A stretch of DNA of 56,024 nt from GCA-2686265 sp036010965 (GTDB lineage Bacteria; Planctomycetota; UBA1135; GCA-002686595): assembly GCA_036010965.1 (NCBI GenBank), contig DASCMO010000112.1:1-56024 (forward strand), given 5' to 3'. Each line of letters begins with the position of its first letter. Within the stretch, counting starts at the first letter, position 1. Shown here one piece after another: positions 31,877 through 39,823 of this stretch. A model generated the notes under the pieces. It was given only the letters and a program-made list of their open reading frames with translations. It was not told the origin of the DNA and made no database searches. Made by a program: the position numbers and the translations under genes.

Positions 31877-32908
31877 ATGGCCAACCTCATCCTGCTCGCG
31901 TTCGCGTTCGCGCTCGCCCAACCGATCAACGGCGCAGAGGCCGGTACGAACCAGGAGGTCGCCGAGCCCTCATTGCGCGCGGAGCTGATCGACGCGCGCC
32001 GCATCTGGAACGCCGCTCCCCACAGCGCCTTCACCAGTCTCGTCAGACACGAGGGACGCTTCTACTGCGGATTTCGAGAGGGCCGCGGACACGCCAGCAC
32101 CGACGGGCGCTTGCGGGTGCTGGCCTCGGAGGACGGTGTTGTGTGGGAGTCCGTGGGCCTGCTGGAGCGGGAGGGGCTGGATCTGCGAGACGCGCATCTC
32201 ACCGTCATGCCCGACGGCGCGTTGTTGCTGCTCGGCGGCGCGGCTGCTCGTCGGCGGGACGGCGAATCGACCCCTACCGGAACCGTGGTCAGCGTCTCCG
32301 CGGACGGTCGGTCCTGGTCCGCGCCCGAGCTGGTGGTGGAGCCGGGGCGCTGGCTGTGGAGCGTGGCCTGGCACGACTCCAGCGCCTGGGGATTCGCCTA
32401 CTCGCACGGCGAGGAGGAAGCGGCGGTCCACCTCATGCGAAGCCCGGACGGCCGCACCTTCGAGACGCACGTCGAGGGTGCCTACGCGGATCTGGCACCC
32501 AACGAAGTGGCGCTGGCATTTGAGCCCGATGGCCGCGCGCGGGCCCTGGTGCGGCGCGGCGGCGGTGATCGGCTCGCCGCGCTCGGCTCTAGCGCTCCGC
32601 CCTACCGCGAGTGGACCTGGCAGCCGCTAGCGTATCGAGTCGGTGGTCCGGTTCTGCTGCGGCTGCCCGACGGCCACTGGATCGGCGCCGGTCGTTTGCA
32701 CGCCGACGGCGCCCACACGGCGCTCTTCGCGCTCGACTTCACCACCGGAGCGCTGACGCCTTTGCTGCGCCTGCCTAGCGGCGGAGACAACAGCTATCCG
32801 GGGCTGGTCGTCCACGACGGCTTGTTGTGGCTGAGTTACTACTCGAGCCATGAGGGGCGCACGAGCATCTACCTGGCACGTGTGAAGCTCGCTGGCGGGC
32901 CGCGCTGA
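31877..32908 (+). CDS. Exported sialidase-fold (exo-alpha-sialidase-like) beta-propeller
   Basis: This 343-residue protein has an N-terminal signal peptide (MANLILLAFAFALAQ). It is built from propeller repeats with Asp-box-like patterns (SADGRSWSAPELV, SPDGRTFETHV, SEDGVVWESVG). The N-terminal FTSLVRHEGRFYCGFREG and C-terminal SYPGLVVHDGLLWLSYYSSHEG are typical of sialidase-superfamily glycan-active proteins. I see the RxxxG-type N-terminal arginine context, but I cannot confirm the three-arginine carboxylate site, so a true neuraminidase activity is not assured. It converges with the DUF1080 gene with only 7 bp between stops. Confidence 0.75.
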   Translation: MANLILLAFAFALAQPINGAEAGTNQEVAEPSLRAELIDARRIWNAAPHSAFTSLVRHEGRFYCGFREGRGHASTDGRLRVLASEDGVVWESVGLLEREGLDLRDAHLTVMPDGALLLLGGAAARRRDGESTPTGTVVSVSADGRSWSAPELVVEPGRWLWSVAWHDSSAWGFAYSHGEEEAAVHLMRSPDGRTFETHVEGAYADLAPNEVALAFEPDGRARALVRRGGGDRLAALGSSAPPYREWTWQPLAYRVGGPVLLRLPDGHWIGAGRLHADGAHTALFALDFTTGALTPLLRLPSGGDNSYPGLVVHDGLLWLSYYSSHEGRTSIYLARVKLAGGPR

Positions 32909-32915
32909 GCTCGGC

Positions 32916-33683
32916 CTAGAGTCTGCGCACCCAGATGTTGCGGTAACGCGTCGGGTTGCCGTGGTCCTGGAGGCGGAGCGGGCCCTCGGCGGCGTGCGGA
33001 GCATACTTCGCCACCGCGCGGTGGGTCGTGGCGCCGATCAGCTCCGCGCCGTCGTGGACCAGCACGCCGTTGTGGAAGACGGTGACGCGCGCGGGGCTAG
33101 CGAGCTCACCGTCTTTGAAGCGCGGCGCGCGGAAGACGACGTCGTAGGCCTGCCACTCGCCGGGCGGTCGGCAGGCGTTCACGAGCGGAGGCTGTTGACC
33201 GTAGAGCGCCGCCGCCTGCCCGTCGGCGTATGTGCGGTTTTCGTACGAGTCGAGCACCTGGATCTCGTAGCGGCCCATGAGAAACAGGCCGCTGTTCCCG
33301 CGCCCCTGAGACGTGCTCTTCACCTCAGCCGGGGACGCCCACTCGACATGGACCTGGCAGTCGCCAAAGGCCTCGTGCGTCTCGATGGGGCCGGTCCCAT
33401 TCACCTCCATCGCACCATCCGCGAGCTTCCAGCGAGCCTCTCCGCCGCCGGACTTCCAGTGTTCGAGCCCGCTGCCGTCAAACAGGACGACCGCATCCGA
33501 AGGCGCCGCGCCGAGCGTGGGGCCGGGTGTGACGACCGCCGGCACGGGGCGCGCGATATCGTGCACGCGCCACTCGCCGCCGGGCAGGTGAGGTGTGTCG
33601 CTGTAGCCGACGGGCGCGTCTTGTGAGCAGAGGAGAGCCAGGGGGAGTAGCAGTGCGGGCGTCAGGACCTTGCAGTGGATCAT
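32916..33683 (-). CDS. Exported DUF1080 (3-keto-disaccharide hydrolase) protein
   Basis: This 255-residue protein has a signal peptide (MIHCKVLTPALLLPLALLCSQ) and a single DUF1080 domain. The domain opens with VVLFDGSGLEHWKSGGG and continues through GRGNSGLFLMGRYEIQVLDSYEN, the metal- and glycan-contact region, and YRNIWVRRL at the end. DUF1080 domains have been linked to hydrolysis of 3-keto-glycosides and are abundant in Planctomycetota. The ATG at 33683 is preceded by CGGAG 6 nt upstream and by a TAGGAT -10-like hexamer at 33715-33720. It is transcribed away from the toroid gene at 33755. Activity on a specific sugar is unknown. Confidence 0.85.
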   Translation of the reverse strand: MIHCKVLTPALLLPLALLCSQDAPVGYSDTPHLPGGEWRVHDIARPVPAVVTPGPTLGAAPSDAVVLFDGSGLEHWKSGGGEARWKLADGAMEVNGTGPIETHEAFGDCQVHVEWASPAEVKSTSQGRGNSGLFLMGRYEIQVLDSYENRTYADGQAAALYGQQPPLVNACRPPGEWQAYDVVFRAPRFKDGELASPARVTVFHNGVLVHDGAELIGATTHRAVAKYAPHAAEGPLRLQDHGNPTRYRNIWVRRL

Positions 33684-33714
33684 TGAGTTTCTCCGATGCG
33701 GAATAGGAGGCAGC

Positions 33715-33720
33715 ATCCTA
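33715..33720 (-). promoter_or_regulatory. Putative -10 hexamer TAGGAT
   Basis: Reading the minus strand, TAGGAT ends 31 nt before the ATG at 33683, which would give a short leader with a GGAG ribosome binding site. No clear -35 is visible. Confidence 0.3.
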
Positions 33721-33754
33721 ACCGGAGCGCTGTCGCTAGACTGAGGCCGATTCG

Positions 33755-35740
33755 ATGCCGTCCCTCCTGCCGTCCCTCCTCTCCGTCGCCCTGCTCGGCC
33801 ATGCGCCGGCCCTGGCTCAGGAGGAAGCGATCCCGCCGGAGCGGGAGGCGCTGCAGGAGAGGATCAACGACGCGATCGACAAGGGCGTCGGTTATCTCCT
33901 GCGCGCCCAGAACCGAGACGGATCATGGGGGCCGGTGGGCGGTCGCTTGCTGGAAGGGCACTTCGACCGACGCTACGGGCACTCAGGGCTGGCGGTCTAC
34001 ACGTTGCTCAAGAGCGGCGTGAAGCCGAGCCATCCGGCCGTGAAGCGCGGGATCGCCTATATGCTCGGCGGGTTCCCGACGAAGGTCTACTCCGCCGCCT
34101 GTGAGATGATGGCCCTGGGCGCGACCGGGGACGAGCGATATCAGCAGCGCATCGAGGAGCTGCTCGACCTGGTCGAGTCCTTGCGCAAGCGAGGCGTGGG
34201 GAACGCCTGGGGATACCCGGGCCTGAACGCGGGGCACGTGGATCTGTCGAACACCCAGTACGCAGCCCTCGGCATGCGCGCTGCCCAGAGCGCGGGCGTG
34301 AAGGTCTCTTCACGCTCGTGGGCGAGCCTGATCACCACGGTGCTCGAATTCCAGCACCCGGTTCACGTCGTCGAGGAGCGTTCCGGTGAGACGACCAGCA
34401 CCCTCCACAACGTCAAGGTCGCAGCCTTCAGCTACGATCGCGCTCAGTCCGGCGGAGGCCACGCTCCCTCGGCATCGATGACCGCGGCTGGAGTCTCGAT
34501 CCTGGGGATCTGTGCCGAGGCTTACGGGAGCAAGCTCAGCGGAGCTGCTGGGCGCAGGCTCGCGCGGGGGTGCGAGTACGGCATCGCGTGGTTGGGTCAC
34601 TCGTTCTCGGTGGCCGAGAACATCGGCGGCAGCCCCAGTTGGCTGTACTACTACCTCTACGGCCTCGAGCGTGTCGGGGCTCTGTTCGATCTCGACCGCA
34701 TCGGGAAACACGAGTGGTACTGGGAAGGCGCACGCTTTCTGGTCGATGAGCAGGGGTTTAGCGGCAAGTGGGAGACCGAAGGGGATGCGAACTGGCCGCC
34801 GGCGCCCATGACCAACGGCAACACCTGCTTCGCGCTCCTGTTCCTGACGCGGGCCACGGTTGCCCGGCCATCGACGGGCAAAGGTGGAGCTGAAACGAGC
34901 GGCCTGTACCGAGCCGAGGACGCCGGTTCCGAGGTCTGGATTCGGGCTTCGGGCAGCGCGCTGTTGACGGCCTGGGTCACTGGTTTCGGCGACGGCGTCC
35001 TCGAGCGCTACGCCGCCGACGCCGGGGGACTGCGCGTCGAGGCCGTGGAGTGGTTCATCGACGGTGTGCGCGTCGCACGCGTGGAGGCCGATCCAGAGCG
35101 AGCCTGGGACTCGGGCGCCAAACTTCCGCTCCGCTACGCCTTCGAGAAAGCCGGGACACACACGCTCCAGGCGCGCGCTGAGGTCGTTGTGCCGGCCGGC
35201 GTTGCGCGCGGCGAGGATGCGCTGCCGAGCGTCCTGAGGTCGGCCGAGTTGAAGATCGAGGCGGACGACGTCCTCGAGGGCTGGATGATGGACTACGCCA
35301 GCGCTGGGGGCTTCAACGAGCTCGAGGGCTACGGCGCAGTCGCTTCCGCCTCTTCGCAGCTCGATGGGAGGTGGAGCGCCTCGCGGGCGATTGATGGCAT
35401 GGAGTTCTCTCCGTGGATCAGCTCCGAGGAGGACGAGCAGCCGACCATCACCATCGAGCTTCGGCGCTCATTCCGTGCTGACCGTGTGCTGTTGAGCCAG
35501 GTGAACGCCTGCCTTGAGGAGAACGGTCGGAAGGCACGCGTCGATCGCGTCGGCATTGTGGTCAATCGCTCGCGTGAGGTGCTCGAGTTCGACCTCAACG
35601 AAGACGAGCGCCTCAAGACTGTCTGCCGGCTGCCCAAGACCGTCGGAATCCGACGCATCGAGATCCGGATCCTCGAGCGTTCGGCTGGGCAGGCTTCGCG
35701 CGCTACGGGCTTTGCAGAGGTGGTGCTGAGCGGTCCCTGA
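33755..35740 (+). CDS. Exported alpha/alpha-toroid (prenyltransferase/squalene-oxidase repeat) protein with discoidin-like domain
   Basis: The 661-residue product has a signal peptide (LLPSLLSVALLGHAPALAQ). Residues about 40-370 form a toroid of QxxxGxW-type repeats: AQNRDGSWGPVGG, GFSGKWETEGDANWPP and others. This is the fold seen in terpene cyclases, alpha-macroglobulin thioester domains and many planctomycete secreted proteins. Residues about 375-520 are beta-rich, related to chitobiase/Ig-type C-terminal domains. Residues about 530-655 look like an F5/8 type C (discoidin) carbohydrate-binding domain with YGAVASASSQLDGRWSA and IDGMEFSPWIS. Terpenoid cyclase catalytic DxDD is not seen, so enzyme activity is doubtful. 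A TAGACT hexamer precedes the start by 12 nt. Confidence 0.78.
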   Translation: MPSLLPSLLSVALLGHAPALAQEEAIPPEREALQERINDAIDKGVGYLLRAQNRDGSWGPVGGRLLEGHFDRRYGHSGLAVYTLLKSGVKPSHPAVKRGIAYMLGGFPTKVYSAACEMMALGATGDERYQQRIEELLDLVESLRKRGVGNAWGYPGLNAGHVDLSNTQYAALGMRAAQSAGVKVSSRSWASLITTVLEFQHPVHVVEERSGETTSTLHNVKVAAFSYDRAQSGGGHAPSASMTAAGVSILGICAEAYGSKLSGAAGRRLARGCEYGIAWLGHSFSVAENIGGSPSWLYYYLYGLERVGALFDLDRIGKHEWYWEGARFLVDEQGFSGKWETEGDANWPPAPMTNGNTCFALLFLTRATVARPSTGKGGAETSGLYRAEDAGSEVWIRASGSALLTAWVTGFGDGVLERYAADAGGLRVEAVEWFIDGVRVARVEADPERAWDSGAKLPLRYAFEKAGTHTLQARAEVVVPAGVARGEDALPSVLRSAELKIEADDVLEGWMMDYASAGGFNELEGYGAVASASSQLDGRWSASRAIDGMEFSPWISSEEDEQPTITIELRRSFRADRVLLSQVNACLEENGRKARVDRVGIVVNRSREVLEFDLNEDERLKTVCRLPKTVGIRRIEIRILERSAGQASRATGFAEVVLSGP

Positions 35741-35769
35741 GGGCAGGGGCGGGCAGGAATGCGATCAGG

Positions 35770-35778
35770 TGCTACCCT
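35770..35778 (+). promoter_or_regulatory. Putative extended -10 element TGCTACCCT
   Basis: TGCTACCCT fits the extended -10 form TGnTANNNT and lies 52 nt upstream of the ATG at 35831. Its reverse complement, AGGGTAGCA, matches eight bases of the GGGTAGCAT box found before other genes with the same C-terminal domain. The orientation is therefore ambiguous. Confidence 0.33.
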
Positions 35779-35830
35779 CGGGCAGTCTCGATTCCCCTGT
35801 CCAATGATGTCCACCGTGAGGACCAAGCCC

Positions 35831-37180
35831 ATGATCCCCAAGATCGCCTTGTTCGGAGTATCCCTCGCGCTCCTCTCGTCGACCCCCACATTCGGCCAGG
35901 GCTCCGATGCCTGCGGGAGCGCTCAGCTAATAGCTGGTACCGGCGTCTTCAACTTCGACAACACTTCGGCTACGACCGACGGGACTTCTGTTTCGCTGTG
36001 CCTCGCGTTCGGTACCTCGAACATCGAGAACGACGTGTGGTTCGAGTGGGCGTCACCGCTGGATTCCTTCTACAACATCGACGTCTGCAACGGACAGACC
36101 GCTGTCGACACCAAGATCGCCGTCTACGATGGAAGCTGCACGGGAGCGGTGATCGCCTGCAACGACGACAGTTGCGGTCTCCAGAGCATGGTCGCCTGGG
36201 CCGCGACGGCATCGAGCACCTACGTCTTTCGGATCGGCACTTTTCCGGGAGCCGTCGGCGGCACAGGGACCTTCTCGCTGACCGAGAGCGGGCCCGTACA
36301 GAACCCTGCCAACGGCCACTACTACCAGGCCATTCCTCAGGTTTCCATCACATGGGCCGACGCTGATGCGGCGGCTACGGCCTCTTCCCATCAGGGTCTG
36401 GCAGGGCACCTGGTGACCATCACTGATCAAGCGGAGAACGACTTCGTCTTCGCACTTGGCGACGTCCAGAACTACTGGACCGGCGGCTATCAAGACCTCA
36501 ACGATCCTAACTACTCCGAGCCTGCCGGTGCGTGGAAGTGGATCACAGGTGAGCCGATGGTCTACACGAGCTGGTTGGCGGGGGAGCCTAACAACACCGG
36601 GTGCTGCGGGAGCGAGGACTTCATGGAGCTCTTGCAGGGCGGGAGCTTCGGGACGGCCTGGAACGACGTGCACCCGCTCGAGCACTCACGCGGGTACGTG
36701 GTCGAGTACGACGCGACCGCCGCCGGCGCCTACTGCTTTGGAGACGGGAGCGGCAGCGTGTGCCCCTGCGGGAACCCCGGAGGGACTGGCGAGGGCTGCA
36801 GCAACTCGACGGGCGCGGGCGCCACGATCCTCGCCACCGGTAGTTCGAGCGTCAGCGCCGACGACCTCGGCTTCATGGCCGCTCAGCTGTTGCCGTTCCA
36901 GCCGGCGCTGCTTTTCTCGGGAGACAACGCGGTCAACAACGGGGACGGCGTGGTCTTCGGCGACGGGCTGCGCTGCGCGGGCGGGGCTGTAAAGCGGCTC
37001 GGAGTCCGCAACGGCGACGCCAGCGGAGACGCCTCCTGGGGCCCGGGGCTCGCCATCCTGGGCGGCTGGCAGCCCGGCGACACGAAGCGTTTTCAGGCCT
37101 GGTACCGCGACCCCGGAGGGAGTCCCTGCGGGTCGGGGTTCAACCTCAGCCACGGGCTCGAGGTCGCCTTCATGCCTTGA
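35831..37180 (+). CDS. Secreted C-type lectin protein with PPC-like module and shared C-terminal domain
   Basis: The 449-residue product has a signal peptide (MIPKIALFGVSLALLSSTPTFGQ). In-frame ATGs at 35804 and 35807 are alternatives, but GAGGA lies 8 nt before 35831. Residues about 27-155 are one copy of the module repeated three times in the protein at 20912 (NDVWFEW, DTKIAVYDG, ACNDDSCGLQS). Residues about 160-295 are a C-type lectin domain with GHLVTITD, WIGLR-like WTGGYQDL, the mannose-type GEPNN and WND calcium motifs. From Cys302 the shared C-terminal domain follows (CFGDGSGSVCPCGN, VVFGDGLRC, WYRDPGGSPCG) and the chain ends in Pro. A sugar-binding surface protein is likely. Confidence 0.83.
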   Translation: MIPKIALFGVSLALLSSTPTFGQGSDACGSAQLIAGTGVFNFDNTSATTDGTSVSLCLAFGTSNIENDVWFEWASPLDSFYNIDVCNGQTAVDTKIAVYDGSCTGAVIACNDDSCGLQSMVAWAATASSTYVFRIGTFPGAVGGTGTFSLTESGPVQNPANGHYYQAIPQVSITWADADAAATASSHQGLAGHLVTITDQAENDFVFALGDVQNYWTGGYQDLNDPNYSEPAGAWKWITGEPMVYTSWLAGEPNNTGCCGSEDFMELLQGGSFGTAWNDVHPLEHSRGYVVEYDATAAGAYCFGDGSGSVCPCGNPGGTGEGCSNSTGAGATILATGSSSVSADDLGFMAAQLLPFQPALLFSGDNAVNNGDGVVFGDGLRCAGGAVKRLGVRNGDASGDASWGPGLAILGGWQPGDTKRFQAWYRDPGGSPCGSGFNLSHGLEVAFMP

Positions 37181-37187
37181 GCGGCGG

Positions 37188-38342
37188 TCACAGAGTCATC
37201 TCATGGCCGCGGGCGCTCACATCGACGATGTCGACCACTCGGCCGCTTTCGACCAGGACCGCTCGCTCGGCGAGGTTGACGGTTGGGCAGATGTGCAGGG
37301 GGACCAGGTAGAGCTGCGTGCCGCGCGCGGGGCGTTTGTCGGGAGGGACTCTCAGGGGTAGATGCTCTTCGTTGGGTTCTTGCGGCGCGTACTCGCCGTG
37401 GCCGATGACGAATGCGTAGGGTGCACCGGCTTCCGCCGCCAGGGACTTGGAGCCGGCGTCGCAGGTGGCGAGGTCGGGTGCTGGATGGCTGACGACGCGC
37501 GAGAACACGACCGCGGCAGGTTGCAGCCCGAGCTCGGGGCACTGTTCCTCCAGGCGCAGGTCGTGGTAGACCACCGTTCCCGGAGAGACCCGGTGACGAA
37601 CACCCGCGATCTCGCCGGAAGGTGAGAAGGAGAGCCCGCAAGGGAAGGTCGGGCTCCCGCTTGTGATGAGCTCCCCCGACTCGACGCCGGAGCGTCGCAA
37701 CCCGTCCGCGAGTGCCCCGAGTCGCTCGTAGCCGGCATGGGCGCGAGCGGTGCGCTCGGCAGTCACGCCCGTGTGCAGATGACCGTCGTAGTAGTGCAGG
37801 CCGCGAAAGCGGTCGCCGGCCGCGCTCGCCACCGCCGCAATGGCGGCCTCGTCCTTCTGTGGCACGCCCGTACGGTTCATGCCGGGGTTGATGTCCACGA
37901 AGATCGAGAGGTCAGCCGGTACGTCCGTGACCGTCGCCGCGTCCTCGGCGAGGACCGAGAAGGTGATGTCCGGGTGGGAGCGCGCCACCTGCCCCAGGCG
38001 CTCGATCCCCGGGCCGACGAGCGGATAGGCCAGCAGGATGTCGGCTCCATCGATGCCCTCGCCCTCGATGACTTGTGCGAGCTCGTCCGCCTCGCGCGTG
38101 GTCGAGCACTTGAAGGAGCGCAGGCCCGCGCGCAGGAGCTCGGCGAAGACCGCGGGGATCTTGGAGGTCTTGACATGGGGCCGAAAGCGATCCGGATCCC
38201 CGTCGGCGAGCTCCAGCACGCGCCGCAGGTTCTCTCGTACGTGATCGAGGTAGACGATCAGGCTCGGACTCAACAGGCGCGCGGTGAAATCGTCGGGGAG
38301 CCGGTATTCGGCGATCTCGAGCCGCTCAAATCCGGCCGCCAT
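37188..38342 (-). CDS. D-threonine aldolase / D-serine dehydratase-like PLP enzyme
   Basis: This 384-residue fold-type III PLP protein (alanine racemase-like barrel) has the PLP lysine in FRPHVKTSKIP near the N-terminus and FVDINPGMNRTGV in the barrel. A C-terminal D-serine dehydratase-like domain carries the zinc-binding pair in VPLHICPTVNLAE, preceded by IGHGEYAPQEPNEEH. Such enzymes cleave D-threonine or other D-3-hydroxyamino acids, or dehydrate D-serine. The ATG at 38342 shares one base with the stop of the upstream propeller gene (TGATG). It ends the minus-strand operon that begins with DUF4212 and a sodium symporter, so the imported solute could be its substrate; this is inference. Confidence 0.85.
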   Translation of the reverse strand: MAAGFERLEIAEYRLPDDFTARLLSPSLIVYLDHVRENLRRVLELADGDPDRFRPHVKTSKIPAVFAELLRAGLRSFKCSTTREADELAQVIEGEGIDGADILLAYPLVGPGIERLGQVARSHPDITFSVLAEDAATVTDVPADLSIFVDINPGMNRTGVPQKDEAAIAAVASAAGDRFRGLHYYDGHLHTGVTAERTARAHAGYERLGALADGLRRSGVESGELITSGSPTFPCGLSFSPSGEIAGVRHRVSPGTVVYHDLRLEEQCPELGLQPAAVVFSRVVSHPAPDLATCDAGSKSLAAEAGAPYAFVIGHGEYAPQEPNEEHLPLRVPPDKRPARGTQLYLVPLHICPTVNLAERAVLVESGRVVDIVDVSARGHEMTL

Positions 38343-39823
38343 CACTCGGATTCCGGGATCTCGATCAGTGTGTAGTAGGCCTCGTTGTGGAGCAGCGCCT
38401 CGCCCGTGATCGCGCGCACGCCCTTGGCGTGCAGCTCGTGCACGTAGCCTGGCCGCAAGCCCTCGACGGTGAGGCGGACCGAGTGCGCGTCCGCGGACAC
38501 CTCCGCGCCGATGATCCGCGGCTCCTGACGATCCATCTCGTTGCTTCCGTAATCGGGATGCAGCTCGTAGGTGTAGCTCTCGAGAGTGTAGGAGGTCGGG
38601 TCGGCGGCGCCGGCTTCCTCCACCGCGCGCGTGAAGGACAGCACGAATCCATCGTCGCGGGCGCTCATCGTGTGCACTTCGAACGGCACCTCGCCGGTCC
38701 AGATCAGCCGCTGGAGGCCGTAGGGCGAGTTGCCGCGCCCGCCCCAACCGCGGTTGGTCATACCCGCGAAGAGCGAGTGATCCTCACCCCATGCCAGGCG
38801 AATGATCCCGCACTGGAATCCGTAGCGGAACGGGAAGCAGGCGCCCTGCCAGTGCCCGTTGACGCGCTCGAGGCACACGCGCATGACCGAGGCGTGGTGC
38901 TGATCGCTGACGAAGAGCTGACCGGCGAACGGCCCGAAGGCGCCGTCGGACTGGTCCCAGACCATGCCGGCCGGCGATTTGCCCATCTTGTCGTAGGGAA
39001 ACCAGACCGCGGGCAGCTTGAAGCTCTCGACGTCCTCTGAGACACGCGGCATGAGCTTGCGCTGCGGGATGTTGCGCGGGATCTCGTAGGTCCACTCCGG
39101 CAGCTCACAGGAGAAGACTCCGTGGGGATGTCCGTGGAAGTCCCCCGGCTCGAGGTGGCTGAGCTTGCTGGCTCCGCACCATTCGCCCTGGTTGTCGGTG
39201 TAGAAGACGTCGCCCCAGGGGCTGGTCTCAAGCCCGGCTGGAGATCGCAGGCCGCAGCAGGTAGGCAACATCTCGCCTTCCGGTGTGATCCGCAGGGCGA
39301 ACCCGCGCCAGTGTGCCTTGCCGAATGGCTCGCCCCCGAAGGGCTTGTTGGTGGTGATCCACAGGTTCCCGTCCGGACCGAGGCGCGGGCCGAAGAGGTA
39401 CTCGTGATAGTTGCCGCTCACCCTCCACACATCGCAGATGGTCTCGATCTCGTCGATCCGCTCGTCTCCGTCCGCGTCCCTCATGCGCGAGAGCTCTCCG
39501 CGCTGGCCGACATAGGTCCAGCCCTCGTGCACGAGCAGGCCCAGAGGCTCCTGCAGGCCCTCGGCGATCCTCTTGAACTCCGCCCGGCCTTCGGGGTCGT
39601 AGGCGTCGTCTAGCAGGTACACCTCGCCGCGGCGCGTCGCGACCATGGGCCGGCCGTCGGGCAGGATCGCGATCCCGCTGACCTCCAGCACGATCCCCTC
39701 GGGGATCTCGATCGTGACGATCTCGTAGAAGTCTGACTCGCTCGGGGGCTGCACCTTCTCGCCGTCCCCTTGCGGGGCGAGCGAGACCATGGCCCAGAGC
39801 AGCGTGCAGATCGTGATTACCAT
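38342..39823 (-). CDS. Exported sorbosone/glucose dehydrogenase-like beta-propeller
   Basis: The 493-residue product starts at ATG 39823, overlapping the cytochrome gene by 7 bp, with a short signal peptide (MVITICTLLWAMVSLAPQG). It is a propeller of the kind found in planctomycete PVC-type membrane-bound dehydrogenases. Visible stretches are VSGIAILPDGRPMVATRRGEV, GLQEPLGLLVHEG, YHEYLFGPRLGPDGNLWITTN, RSPAGLETSPWGDVFYTDN and AGMVWDQSDGAFG. A C-terminal beta domain follows (about residue 405 onward). PQQ-type sugar dehydrogenases share this fold, but I cannot confirm cofactor residues. Coupling to a multiheme cytochrome c suggests that electrons pass to that protein in the periplasm. Confidence 0.78.
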   Translation of the reverse strand: MVITICTLLWAMVSLAPQGDGEKVQPPSESDFYEIVTIEIPEGIVLEVSGIAILPDGRPMVATRRGEVYLLDDAYDPEGRAEFKRIAEGLQEPLGLLVHEGWTYVGQRGELSRMRDADGDERIDEIETICDVWRVSGNYHEYLFGPRLGPDGNLWITTNKPFGGEPFGKAHWRGFALRITPEGEMLPTCCGLRSPAGLETSPWGDVFYTDNQGEWCGASKLSHLEPGDFHGHPHGVFSCELPEWTYEIPRNIPQRKLMPRVSEDVESFKLPAVWFPYDKMGKSPAGMVWDQSDGAFGPFAGQLFVSDQHHASVMRVCLERVNGHWQGACFPFRYGFQCGIIRLAWGEDHSLFAGMTNRGWGGRGNSPYGLQRLIWTGEVPFEVHTMSARDDGFVLSFTRAVEEAGAADPTSYTLESYTYELHPDYGSNEMDRQEPRIIGAEVSADAHSVRLTVEGLRPGYVHELHAKGVRAITGEALLHNEAYYTLIEIPESE

